Both the position numbers and the translations under genes were made by a program. This document shows positions 1-8,797 of a DNA stretch of 64,000 nt, piece by piece (the stretch's first letter is position 1; every line of letters starts with the position of its first letter). The DNA is from Scybalomonas sp905214925 (GTDB lineage: Bacteria; Bacillota; Clostridia; Lachnospirales; Lachnospiraceae): assembly GCA_905214925.1 (NCBI GenBank), contig CAJMOB010000011.1, positions 40,237 to 104,236 of the forward strand, given 5' to 3'. The notes under the pieces are model-generated. The model was not told the DNA's origin and ran no database searches. It saw nothing but the letters and a program-made list of their open reading frames with translations.

Positions 1-420
1 GGTATCTTTTACTGCACCTGCACTTGTATAAGGCCCAAAATATTTTGCTTTATCCCTTTTTATTTGACGGGCAAATAAAATTCTTGGATAAGGTTCTTGA
101 ACGGTTACTTTAATATAAGGATAACTTTTATCATCTTTTAACATCGTATTATACTTTGGACGATGTTCTTTAATTAAGTTACATTCTAGCACAAGTGCCT
201 CTAGCTCAGAGTCTGTTACGATATATTCAAAATAAGCAATTTGAGAAACCATTTTTTTTATTTTTTCTGTGTGATTGCGACTGCTTTGAAAATATTGGCG
301 CACACGATTTTTTAATACAACTGCCTTTCCGACATAGATGATTTCATCTTCTTTATTATGCATCAAATAAACTCCTGGTTTTTCAGGAAGCTTTTTTAAT
401 TCTTCTTCTATATGAAACAT
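1..420 (-). CDS. uvrC: UvrABC excinuclease subunit C, N-terminal part (runs off window)
   Basis: The 140 visible residues begin MFHIEEELKKLPEKPGVYLM and continue with IIYVGKA, an arginine at the expected catalytic position, and LVLECNLIKEHRPKYN. This is the GIY-YIG nuclease domain of UvrC, which makes the 3' incision in nucleotide excision repair. The gene continues beyond position 1, so the UvrBC and C-terminal nuclease domains are not seen. The Shine-Dalgarno GGAAGGAG lies inside a stem-loop just before the ATG (see 425..482). The family assignment is certain; only the length is unknown. Confidence 0.95.
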   Translation of the reverse strand, partial: MFHIEEELKKLPEKPGVYLMHNKEDEIIYVGKAVVLKNRVRQYFQSSRNHTEKIKKMVSQIAYFEYIVTDSELEALVLECNLIKEHRPKYNTMLKDDKSYPYIKVTVQEPYPRILFARQIKRDKAKYFGPYTSAGAVKDT

Positions 421-424
421 AAAA

Positions 425-482
425 ACAGCGTCTCCTTCCTCAGCTTGTTTCCTTTTATTTTAACTGATTCTTGAGACGCTGT
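425..482 (-). terminator. Stem-loop between ANTAR gene and uvrC
   Basis: A perfect 10-bp inverted repeat (ACAGCGTCTC at 425-434, GAGACGCTGT at 473-482) encloses a 38-nt loop. On the minus strand the second arm is followed by TTTTT and then directly by the uvrC ATG. It reads as an intrinsic terminator of the ANTAR gene. The long loop also holds the uvrC ribosome site, so it may affect uvrC translation. Confidence 0.6.
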
Positions 483-498
483 ATACTTTTTTTTCTTC

Positions 499-1029
499 CT
501 AACTCATTAACATTAAAATCATCTGAGCAGTTTCTACCATATTCGTTCCACTATCCATACTCGTTTTTTGCAAATAGCGATGAGCTTCTTCTTCTGTCAT
601 ATGATTTCTCGCCATTAACACTTGTTTTGCTTCCTCAATCCGTTTTTTATCATTTTTACTTCTTGCCTTCTTTTGAATCTGTTTTTCTTGTATGGCTTCC
701 ATCATATGAAGAGTATCCACCAATTCTGAAACTTTGAATGGCTGACGGATCGTCATAACTTCTCCGCCCCCATATTGATCCAGTACCTGCTCGGAAGCAA
801 CTAAAAGCATTTTAAATTCTTTTGGCAAATATTCTATCATTTCCGTGTAAAACATATCGGTATACCGATAACTTCCAACGATAATTCCATAGTCTAACTG
901 CTGTATTTTTTCAAGAACACTAGCTCCAGTAGAACATACTGCTTCAATTTCAAAACCATTTTGTAGGAGAATATCCTTCATGCGTTTTCCATTTTCCAAT
1001 TTTGGAAATACAATAATGATACTGCTCAT
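499..1029 (-). CDS. ANTAR-domain antiterminator with degenerate receiver, NitR-like
   Basis: This 176-residue protein has a receiver-like N-terminal part (1-115) and a C-terminal ANTAR RNA-binding helical domain (about 120-176; EEAKQVLMARNHMTEEEAHR is typical). ANTAR proteins bind paired hairpins in nascent leaders and prevent termination. The receiver lacks the acidic pair near the N-terminus and the phospho-acceptor aspartate (GIIVGSY stands there), so control by a kinase is unlikely. It starts about 100 bp after glnA with AAGGAGGAGAAGAG before the ATG. By position and architecture it resembles NitR, the ANTAR protein beside glnA in solventogenic clostridia that controls glutamine synthetase. 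The role in nitrogen control is inferred from that context. Confidence 0.85.
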   Translation of the reverse strand: MSSIIIVFPKLENGKRMKDILLQNGFEIEAVCSTGASVLEKIQQLDYGIIVGSYRYTDMFYTEMIEYLPKEFKMLLVASEQVLDQYGGGEVMTIRQPFKVSELVDTLHMMEAIQEKQIQKKARSKNDKKRIEEAKQVLMARNHMTEEEAHRYLQKTSMDSGTNMVETAQMILMLMS

Positions 1030-1130
1030 CTCTTCTCCTCCTTACATGGTCTCTTCTTTCCTATATCATTCTCTTATGTGGAAAGAATTTTTTCATTAAT
1101 TTTTATAAGTGCCCGTTCTGTTCTCTTTCT

Positions 1131-2462
1131 TTAAATCCGATAAAGATATTGTTCAATTTCCCAAGCACTTACTTGTTCAATATAAGCGTTCCATTCATTT
1201 AGCTTCCCTTTTGCATAATGCATCGAAAACTCTTTTCCAAGAGTTTCTTTTATAAAATCATCGTTTTCAAACTCTAAAATAGCCTCTTTTAAATTAGCAG
1301 GCAATGCCTCGATTTGTTTTTCTTTTCTCTCTTCTTTTGTCATTTCAAAAATATTTCTATCAATAGAATATGGTGGTTCTATTTTATCTTTTATTCCTTG
1401 CAATCCAGCTCGTAAGCAAACAGCAAATACAAGATAAGGATTTGCAGAAGGATCGGGACTTCTAAGTTCTACTCGAATTTCCTCTCCTTTTACAGCTGGA
1501 ATTCGAATCAAAGGACTTCTATTTTTGGAAGACCAAGCAATATAAACAGGCGCTTCAAACCCTGGAACTAATCGTTTATAAGAATTAACAATTGGATTGG
1601 TAATCACGGTCATTCCTTTCATATGCTTTAAGATACCACCAATAAAATAATAAGCCTCTTTACTAAGACCTAACGGATCCGAAGCATCAAAAAAACAATT
1701 TTTTCCATCTTTCATTAAAGACATATTGACGTGCATTCCTGAGCCGTTGACACCATATTTCGGTTTTGGCATAAAGGTGGCGTGTACACCATGACGTTTT
1801 GCAATGGTTCTCACCGCAAATTTAAATGTCATAATCTGATCCGCTGCCTTTAAGGCACTCTCATATTTTAAATCAATTTCATGTTGGGCTGGTGCGGATT
1901 CATGATGAGAAGATTCAATTTCAAATCCCATATCTTCTAACGTAAGCACCATATCTCTCCTTGCATTTTCCCCTTGATCAAGAGGACCTAAATCAAAATA
2001 TCCAGCTCTTTCCGTTGTATTTGTCGTTGGAGTTCCATCTTCTGCCGTCTGGAAAAGGAAAAATTCACACTCCGTCCCTACTTGAAAATCATATCCAAGT
2101 TCTTTTGCTTCTTCTAATACCTTCTTTAAAATATATCTTGGACTTCCTTCAAAATCGGTTCCGTCAGGACGATAAATATCACAAATTAGCCTTGCCACTT
2201 TTCCATGTTGTGGACGCCATGGAAGAATAACAAAGGTATCTAAGTCTGGATATAAATACATATCAGACTCTTCAATTTTAATATAGCTTTCAATGGAAGA
2301 GCCATCAAACATGCACTGATTATTCAATGCTTTCTTCATTTGACTTGCAGTGATTGCCACATTCTTAAAAGTTCCAAACATATCCGTAAACTGAAGTCGA
2401 ATGAATTCTACATCTTCCTCTTCTATCAGCTGTAAAATCCGCTCTCTTGTATAATGTGCCAT
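1131..2462 (-). CDS. glnA: Type I glutamine synthetase
   Basis: This 443-residue protein is full length for the GSI-alpha class. It joins ammonium to glutamate at the cost of ATP and works as a cytoplasmic dodecamer. Visible signatures are the N-terminal beta-grasp segment (FIRLQFTDMFGTFKNVAI), MFDGSSIE, the metal/ammonium region (GTECEFFLF, SHHESAPAQHEIDLKY), NGSGMHVNMSL, and the glutamate-binding loop NPIVNSYKRLVPG. The adenylylation site of GSI-beta enzymes is not evident, so control is probably by feedback and transcription. The start is preceded by CAGGAGGGAAAAGAAT. Neighbours are gltD/gltB upstream and an ANTAR antiterminator downstream, which fits a GS-GOGAT nitrogen cluster. Confidence 0.97.
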   Translation of the reverse strand: MAHYTRERILQLIEEEDVEFIRLQFTDMFGTFKNVAITASQMKKALNNQCMFDGSSIESYIKIEESDMYLYPDLDTFVILPWRPQHGKVARLICDIYRPDGTDFEGSPRYILKKVLEEAKELGYDFQVGTECEFFLFQTAEDGTPTTNTTERAGYFDLGPLDQGENARRDMVLTLEDMGFEIESSHHESAPAQHEIDLKYESALKAADQIMTFKFAVRTIAKRHGVHATFMPKPKYGVNGSGMHVNMSLMKDGKNCFFDASDPLGLSKEAYYFIGGILKHMKGMTVITNPIVNSYKRLVPGFEAPVYIAWSSKNRSPLIRIPAVKGEEIRVELRSPDPSANPYLVFAVCLRAGLQGIKDKIEPPYSIDRNIFEMTKEERKEKQIEALPANLKEAILEFENDDFIKETLGKEFSMHYAKGKLNEWNAYIEQVSAWEIEQYLYRI

Positions 2463-2507
2463 TCTTTTCCCTCCTGTATACCGATTCTTTTAAAGTTTTC
2501 TTCTCTG

Positions 2508-2606
2508 TGCGCTGTGCATCGTTTGCACGTAGTGCTTTTTTATATCATAAGAATCGTAACTCTATCACACAAAAATAACGCAATTTCTTATAATATAAAA
2601 AAGGCA
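2508..2606. repeat. Dispersed palindromic repeat, partial copy D
   Basis: It shares GCACGTAGTGCTTTTTTAT and the following arm with the copy at 53.6 kb, and a shorter part with the copy at 19.3 kb. Arms at 2532-2554 and 2583-2606 form an imperfect inverted repeat. The upstream 60-bp half of the element is absent here. Confidence 0.6.
2544..2572 (-). promoter_or_regulatory. Candidate glnA promoter
   Basis: On the minus strand TTGTGT (2567-2572), a 17-bp spacer and TATGAT (2544-2549) precede glnA. The -35 is weak and the -10 is good. The -10 lies in the left arm of the dispersed palindrome at 2508-2606. Confidence 0.4.
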
Positions 2607-2650
2607 TTCTTATTCCATGGTTACTTCTCCATTGGAATAAGAACGCCTTT
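2597..2650 (-). terminator. Intrinsic terminator of gltB-gltD
   Basis: Inverted repeat arms at 2601-2618 and 2632-2649 (GGCGTTCTTATTCCA against TGGAATAAGAATGCC on the minus strand) are followed by a seven-T run in the minus direction, about 50 bp after the gltD stop. Confidence 0.85.
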
Positions 2651-2700
2651 GTTCTTGGTGTGTATTATAGCAGTATCCTATTTTATTGTCAAATCATTTT

Positions 2701-4170
2701 TTAGCTCATAAGAGCCTCATCAATTTCTTTTGCCACTTCTATTCCTTCTCGCATTGCCCACACAACTAGAGATTGTCCTCTTCTACAATCTCCTGCAGAA
2801 TAAATATTTGGAACATTTGTTTTATAACTTCCTGCTTTTGATTCAATGGAAGTCCGCTGATTAAAGGAAACTCCAAAGCAATCGCGAATATAAGGTTCTG
2901 TTCCTAAAAATCCTGCAGCAATAAAAACAACTTGTGCTTTCAATACTCGTTCACTACCCTTTACTGGCTCTAGCACCCGTTTTCCATCTTTTATTTTTGA
3001 TTCTACTTTTACTATTTTTACCCCTTTTAACTGACCATGTTCATCCATTAAAAACTCTTCCACTGTTGTTTCATAAATTCTTGGATCCTGTCCAAACACT
3101 GCAATTGCCTCTTCTTGGCCATAATCAGTCTTATTCACTTTTGGCCATTCTGGCCATGGATTATCGGCAGTTCTTTCTTCTGGTGCTTTTGGCATCATTT
3201 CAATCTGAACAATTGACTTTGCCCCTAGTCGAATGGAAGTTCCTACGCAGTCGTTTCCAGTGTCGCCTCCTCCGATTACAATAACATCTTTTCCTTTTAC
3301 TTCTGGATACTGCCCTTTTTTGCCCTTTTGTAACTCTGGCAAACTCTTTGTTACTTTGCTTAAAAAGTCCACTGCAAAATAAATTCCCTTTGCTTCTCTT
3401 CCTTTTACAGAAATGTCTCTTGGATTTGATGCTCCACACGCTAAAAGGATTTTATCATATTGTTCTTGTAACTCTTTTACCGATATGTCAATGCCTGCAT
3501 TTACATTTGTAATAAAACGAACCCCTTCTTCTTCTAATAGCTTCACTCTTCGATCAATCACCCATTTTTCTAATTTCATATTTGGTATTCCATAATAGAG
3601 AAGACCACCGATTCGATCACTGCGTTCATAAACCGTCACTTCATGTCCTCTTTTATTAAGAACAAAGGCAGCAGAAAGCCCTGCTGGACCACTTCCGATA
3701 ATGGCTACCTTTTTCCCTGTTCGAATAGAAGGTGGCTCTGGTTTTATTCTATCGTGCCAAAACGCATCTTCAATAATGGAATACTCATTTTCTTTTATCG
3801 AAACAGCTTCTCCATGTAAACTACAAGTACAAGCTTTTTCACAGAGTGCTGGACAAACTCTTCCTGTAAACTCAGGAAATGGATTTGTTTTTTTCAAACG
3901 TTCATAGGCTTGTTCCATATTGCCTAAATAGACAAGATCATTCCACTCAGGAATCAAATTATTCAGCGGGCATCCTGATGTCATTCCACCGATCATCATT
4001 CCAGACTGACAAAACGGAACTCCACAGTCCATACATCTTGCTCCCTGTTTTCTTTGTTCGTTAAAAGGCAGGCTTTTATGAAATTCTAAGAAGTTTTGGA
4101 TTCTTACATTTGGCTCTATGACATCGCCTATCTTTCTCTCATATTCTAAAAATCCTGTTGGTTTTCCCAT
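2701..4170 (-). CDS. gltD: Glutamate synthase (NADPH) small subunit
   Basis: This 489-residue protein is the FAD/Fe-S electron-input subunit of bacterial GOGAT, which passes electrons from NAD(P)H to the large subunit. The N-terminal part has the 4Fe-4S cysteines (RCMDCGVPFCQSG, GCPLNN, CPALCEKACTCS). An FAD-binding Rossmann motif follows (VAIIGSGPAGLSAA, near residue 150), then the NAD(P)H-binding motif DVIVIGGGDTGNDCVG near 290 and the terminal FAD motif NIYSAGDCRRGQSLVVWA. It starts 12 bp after gltB with TAGGAGGAAAAGGCT before the ATG, so the two subunits are cotranslated. Length and motifs are complete. Confidence 0.96.
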   Translation of the reverse strand: MGKPTGFLEYERKIGDVIEPNVRIQNFLEFHKSLPFNEQRKQGARCMDCGVPFCQSGMMIGGMTSGCPLNNLIPEWNDLVYLGNMEQAYERLKKTNPFPEFTGRVCPALCEKACTCSLHGEAVSIKENEYSIIEDAFWHDRIKPEPPSIRTGKKVAIIGSGPAGLSAAFVLNKRGHEVTVYERSDRIGGLLYYGIPNMKLEKWVIDRRVKLLEEEGVRFITNVNAGIDISVKELQEQYDKILLACGASNPRDISVKGREAKGIYFAVDFLSKVTKSLPELQKGKKGQYPEVKGKDVIVIGGGDTGNDCVGTSIRLGAKSIVQIEMMPKAPEERTADNPWPEWPKVNKTDYGQEEAIAVFGQDPRIYETTVEEFLMDEHGQLKGVKIVKVESKIKDGKRVLEPVKGSERVLKAQVVFIAAGFLGTEPYIRDCFGVSFNQRTSIESKAGSYKTNVPNIYSAGDCRRGQSLVVWAMREGIEVAKEIDEALMS

Positions 4171-4182
4171 AGCCTTTTCCTC

Positions 4183-7100
4183 CTATTTTACTTTTCCTGT
4201 TGTGCTTTCATAAAATGCCTCTATTTGTGCCTGTTCACTGTCATAGCCTTTCTCTTCATAGCGAACGGTTAATGCAAGCATTTTTTTATAATCATTTGGA
4301 ATGACTTTTTTAAACTTTGGTAAATACTCTTCAAAATGTTCTAGTACTTCTTTTCCTTTTTGAGAGCCAGTTGCTTTTACATGTTCTTCAATCAAACGGA
4401 ACAGTTGTTGTTCTTCCAGTTTTTCTGTTACCTTTTCTAAGGAAATCATCTCTCTATTTAAATTTTTATAAAATTCATTTTCCTCATCTAGCACATAAGC
4501 GATTCCACCACTCATGCCAGCTGCAAAATTCTTTCCAGTCTTTCCAAGAACCACAACACAGCCACCTGTCATATATTCGCATCCATGATCGCCAACGCCT
4601 TCAACTACCGCATAAGCTCCTGAATTTCGAACACAAAATCTCTCACCAGCAATCCCGCTAATATATGCTTTTCCACTGGTCGCACCATAAAGAGCTACGT
4701 TACCTACAATAATGTTTTCCTCTGCCTTAAATGTCGCTTCTTTTGGAGGATAGAGCACTAATTTTCCACCAGATAATCCTTTTCCAAAGTAATCATTGGA
4801 ATCACCACTGAGCTCTAACGTCAATCCTTTTGGAATAAAGGCTCCAAAACTTTGTCCTCCAGCTCCATGGCAATGAATCACAATTGTATCCTCTTCTAAC
4901 CCTTTTTTATGATTTCTCGTAATTTCAGAGCCAAGCATTGTTCCAAAAGAGCGATCCGTATTGGTTACATCGATAGTCAATTCCGCTTTTGTTCCATCTA
5001 CTACTTGTTTCTTTAATTCCTTTAAAAGAACCGCTTGATCTTTTGTGTGCTTTAATTGGAAATCATATACTTTTTCAGGATTAAACGTTACAAAAGATTT
5101 ATCTTCTTTGGCTTGATATAAAACAGCACTTAAATCTACTTTCTTTGCGTGCATTAAATGTGAAGTTTCTTTTTCTTTTAAACATTCACTATGCCCTACC
5201 ATCTCATCGATTGTTCGAAATCCTAATTTTGCCATATATTCTCTGAGTTCTTCTGCAATAAATAGCATAAAATTCATAACATATTCTGGCTTTCCAATAA
5301 AACGTTTGCGAAGTTCTGGATTTTGTGTTGCAATTCCCATTGGACAAGTATCTAAGTTACAAACTCGCATCATGACACAACCTAAAGCAACAAGCGGTGC
5401 TGTTGCAAATCCAAACTCTTCTGCTCCAAGAAGCGCTGCAACCGCTACATCACGACCACTCATTAGTTTTCCATCGGTTTCTAAACGAATTTTATCTCGC
5501 AATCCATTTTGAATTAGCGTTTGATGTGTTTCTGCAAGCCCCAATTCCCAAGGAAGCCCTGCATGTTGAATGGAACTTTTTGGTGCTGCTCCTGTTCCAC
5601 CATCGTATCCAGCAACTAAAATAACTTCTGCTCCCGCCTTTGCAACACCTGCTGCAATAGTTCCTACTCCTGCTTCAGATACTAATTTTACAGAAATTGC
5701 CGCTTTATCATTGGCATTTTTTAAGTCATAAATCAATTGAGCTAAGTCTTCAATGGAGTAGATATCATGATGTGGTGGTGGAGAAATGAGACTAACACCT
5801 GCTGTAGAATGTCTTGTCTTTGCAATCCAAGGATATACTTTTTTGGATGGAAGATGTCCTCCTTCTCCTGGTTTTGCTCCTTGTGCCATCTTAATCTGAA
5901 TCTCATCGGCGGATACAAGGTAACGGCTTGTTACACCAAATCTTCCAGAAGCCACCTGCTTAATAGAAGAACAGCGATCTTCTTTCCTTCCTCTTGAGTC
6001 CAATCGTTCTTCACTTTCCCCACCTTCTCCTGTATTGGATTTTCCATGAAGGCGATTCATGGCAAGCGCAAGCGCTTCATGAGCTTCTTCTGAAATAGAA
6101 CCATAAGACATTGCCCCTGTTTTAAATCGTTTTACAATAGACTTAGCACTCTCCACTTCAGAAATTGGCACCCCTTTTTCTGGATACTGAAATTCTAAAA
6201 GACTTCTTAAATATCCAGTATCTTCTTGATCCACAAGAGCACTATATTGTTTAAACATAGCAGAATCCCCTCTTTGGACCGCCTGCTGTAAGAGATGAAT
6301 CGTCTGTGGATTATAACGATGTTCTTCTCCTTGGCTTCGCATTTTATGGCCACCAATACTGTCTAATGCAAGGTCTACTGGTTGTCCCAATGGATCAAAT
6401 GCTTCTGAATGGCGTTTTTTCACATCTTCTTCAATATCTTTCAATGTAATTCCGCCAATTCTACTTACCGTTCCTGTAAAATAGCGCTGAATGACTTCTT
6501 CTGAAATCCCAATTGCCTCAAAAATTTGAGCTCCTTGATACGATTGGATCGTAGAAATTCCCATCTTTGATGCAATTTTTACAATTCCATGTAAAACAGC
6601 ATTGTTATAGTCTTCTACCGCCGCATAATAATCTTTTTCAAGCATACCATCTTCGATTAACTGCTTAATTGTTTCTTGTGCTAAATATGGATTAACTGCA
6701 CTAGCACCATATCCTAACAAGGTTGCAAAATGATGGACTTCTCTTGGCTCTCCAGATTCTAATATAACAGCAAGTTCTGTTCTCTTCTTTGTCTTTACAA
6801 GATGCTGATGAACCGCGGATACCGCTAATAAAGAAGGAATGGCTAAATGATTTTCATCGACGCCTCGATCGGATAAGATTAAAATATTAGCGCCGTCCCG
6901 ATAAGCTTTATCCACTTGAACAAAAACATACTCCAATGCTTTTTCTAATTTGGAACTTTTATAATACGTAATTGGAACAACCGCTACTTGAAGCCCTTCC
7001 TGCTTTATATTTTTAATTTTTAATAAATCCGTATTTGTTAAAATTGGATTGTTAATTTTTAATACTTGGCAGTTTTCTGGTTTTTCTTCTAAAATGTTTC

Positions 7101-8718
7101 CATCTTTTCCAACATAAACCGTTGTTGATGTAACAATTTCTTCTCGAATGGCATCAATTGGTGGGTTCGTCACCTGTGCAAATAGCTGTTTAAAATAATG
7201 GAACAACGGTTGATGCTCGCTAGAAAAAACAGAAAGTGGGGTATCAATTCCCATAGAGGCAATACTTTCCGCTCCATGAAAGGCCATATTGCGAATGGAT
7301 TCTCGATATTCTTCATAGCCATATCCAAACGCTTTTTGTAGCTGTTTTCTCTGAGCTTTTTCGTATTCTTCTACCTTTTCATTTGGAATCTTTAAGCTCT
7401 TTAACTCAACTAAGTTGCTATCTAACCATTCTCCATAAGGCTGTTTTTTTGCATAATATTGTTTGATCTCTTCATCGCTAAATACTTTTCCAATTTTTGT
7501 ATCCACTAGAAGCATTTTTCCTGGATGTAAACGCTCTTTTTTTGCTATTTTTTCTGGAGGTATTGATAAAACTCCAACTTCTGATGATAAAATTAAGTTA
7601 CCATCGGTTGTAATATAATAACGAGATGGGCGAAGACCATTCCGATCGAGAATCGCTCCCATTATTTCCCCATCGCTAAATAAAATAGAGGCTGGGCCGT
7701 CCCAAGGTTCCATCATCGTTGCATAATACTGATAAAAATTTCGAACTTCCTGAGATAATGTTTGATTATTTTCCCAAGGCTCAGGTACTAAAACCATAAC
7801 AGCCAGCGGAAGTGGCATTCCGCTCATAGTCAAGAACTCCAATGTATTATCAAGCATGGCAGAATCAGAACCTTCTGTATTCACAACAGGAAGTATTTTA
7901 TGAAATTCATTTTCCCAAAGAGAAGATTCCATTGTCTCTTCTCTCGCTGTCATCTTATCCACATTTCCTTTAATCGTATTGATTTCACCATTATGAACCA
8001 TCAGTCGATTTGGATGTGCTCTTTCCCAACTTGGATTTGTATTGGTACTAAAGCGAGAATGAACTAAAGCGATGGCACTTTTATAACTTTCTGCTTGTAA
8101 ATCTTGAAAGAACAAACGAAGCTGTCCTACTAAGAACATTCCTTTATATACAATGGTTCTGCTTGATAGTGATACCACATAAGTGTCTTCATTGCTCTGC
8201 TCAAAAATTCTTCTTACCACATACAATTTTCTATCAAAAGCAAGACCTTTTTCCACTTGCTTTGGCTTTTGGATAAACCCTTGCATAATATATGGCATAC
8301 AATCTTTTGCTCGTGCTCCAAGAACCGTCTCATCAACGGGAACTTTTCTCCAGCCAAGAAATTTCATTCCCTCTTTCTCGACAATCACTTCAAACATTCT
8401 CTTTGCTTGCTTTCTTTTTCTCTCTTCCTTTGGAAAGAAAAACATACCAATTCCATACGTTCCTTCTTCACCTAAAAAGACGCCGAGGGATTCACAGGTA
8501 TTTTTGAAGAAAGAATGAGAAATCTGTAAAAGGATTCCTACTCCATCACCTGTTTTTCCTTCGGCGTCTTTGCCAGCTCTATGTTCTAAATTTTCTACGA
8601 TTGTCAAAGCGTTTGCCACGGTCTCATGGCTTTTTTGTCCTGTTATATTTACAACGGCTCCGATTCCACAGTTATCATGCTCAAACTGTTGCCTGTAAAG
8701 CCCCCTTTGTTGTTCCAT
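4183..8718 (-). CDS. gltB: Glutamate synthase large subunit
   Basis: This 1511-residue protein makes two glutamates from glutamine and 2-oxoglutarate. The class II amidotransferase domain begins at Cys17 (HDNCGIGAVV), so a 16-residue propeptide is expected to be removed. The FMN synthase domain is in the second half (GAMSYGSISEEAHEALA, KPGEGGHLP, STAGVSLISPPPHHDIYSIE). The 3Fe-4S ligands are in CVMMRVCNLDTCPMG, and the C-terminal GXGXG beta-helix follows. Length matches the family. It lies 79 bp after pyrG with its own candidate promoter and is followed at once by gltD. In the genus literature the large subunit is sometimes called gltA. Confidence 0.97.
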   Translation of the reverse strand: MEQQRGLYRQQFEHDNCGIGAVVNITGQKSHETVANALTIVENLEHRAGKDAEGKTGDGVGILLQISHSFFKNTCESLGVFLGEEGTYGIGMFFFPKEERKRKQAKRMFEVIVEKEGMKFLGWRKVPVDETVLGARAKDCMPYIMQGFIQKPKQVEKGLAFDRKLYVVRRIFEQSNEDTYVVSLSSRTIVYKGMFLVGQLRLFFQDLQAESYKSAIALVHSRFSTNTNPSWERAHPNRLMVHNGEINTIKGNVDKMTAREETMESSLWENEFHKILPVVNTEGSDSAMLDNTLEFLTMSGMPLPLAVMVLVPEPWENNQTLSQEVRNFYQYYATMMEPWDGPASILFSDGEIMGAILDRNGLRPSRYYITTDGNLILSSEVGVLSIPPEKIAKKERLHPGKMLLVDTKIGKVFSDEEIKQYYAKKQPYGEWLDSNLVELKSLKIPNEKVEEYEKAQRKQLQKAFGYGYEEYRESIRNMAFHGAESIASMGIDTPLSVFSSEHQPLFHYFKQLFAQVTNPPIDAIREEIVTSTTVYVGKDGNILEEKPENCQVLKINNPILTNTDLLKIKNIKQEGLQVAVVPITYYKSSKLEKALEYVFVQVDKAYRDGANILILSDRGVDENHLAIPSLLAVSAVHQHLVKTKKRTELAVILESGEPREVHHFATLLGYGASAVNPYLAQETIKQLIEDGMLEKDYYAAVEDYNNAVLHGIVKIASKMGISTIQSYQGAQIFEAIGISEEVIQRYFTGTVSRIGGITLKDIEEDVKKRHSEAFDPLGQPVDLALDSIGGHKMRSQGEEHRYNPQTIHLLQQAVQRGDSAMFKQYSALVDQEDTGYLRSLLEFQYPEKGVPISEVESAKSIVKRFKTGAMSYGSISEEAHEALALAMNRLHGKSNTGEGGESEERLDSRGRKEDRCSSIKQVASGRFGVTSRYLVSADEIQIKMAQGAKPGEGGHLPSKKVYPWIAKTRHSTAGVSLISPPPHHDIYSIEDLAQLIYDLKNANDKAAISVKLVSEAGVGTIAAGVAKAGAEVILVAGYDGGTGAAPKSSIQHAGLPWELGLAETHQTLIQNGLRDKIRLETDGKLMSGRDVAVAALLGAEEFGFATAPLVALGCVMMRVCNLDTCPMGIATQNPELRKRFIGKPEYVMNFMLFIAEELREYMAKLGFRTIDEMVGHSECLKEKETSHLMHAKKVDLSAVLYQAKEDKSFVTFNPEKVYDFQLKHTKDQAVLLKELKKQVVDGTKAELTIDVTNTDRSFGTMLGSEITRNHKKGLEEDTIVIHCHGAGGQSFGAFIPKGLTLELSGDSNDYFGKGLSGGKLVLYPPKEATFKAEENIIVGNVALYGATSGKAYISGIAGERFCVRNSGAYAVVEGVGDHGCEYMTGGCVVVLGKTGKNFAAGMSGGIAYVLDEENEFYKNLNREMISLEKVTEKLEEQQLFRLIEEHVKATGSQKGKEVLEHFEEYLPKFKKVIPNDYKKMLALTVRYEEKGYDSEQAQIEAFYESTTGKVK

Positions 8719-8750
8719 GGTTCTTCACCCTTTCTACTAAATTTGTTCAA

Positions 8751-8779
8751 AGGATAAACCATTTTTTGAATTTTGTAAA
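8751..8779 (-). promoter_or_regulatory. Candidate gltB promoter
   Basis: On the minus strand TTTACA (8774-8779) and TATCCT (8751-8756) are separated by 17 bp in the pyrG-gltB gap. This would allow gltBD to be transcribed apart from pyrG. No pyrG terminator is evident, so readthrough is also possible. Confidence 0.45.
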
Positions 8780-8797
8780 GACCTAAATTTCGTTTTG

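Noticed and set aside
471..737. Plus-strand frame opposite the ANTAR gene, and many similar frames opposite gltB, pyrG, ftsH and the kinases
   Set aside because: They are shadows of the well-supported minus-strand genes, with no ribosome sites and low-complexity Leu/Ser/Phe-rich translations.
2500..2540. ANTAR double hexaloop site in the glnA leader
   Set aside because: GTGCAAACGATGCAC gives a 5- or 7-nt loop, not a hexaloop with A1 and G4, and the sequence belongs to the dispersed repeat.
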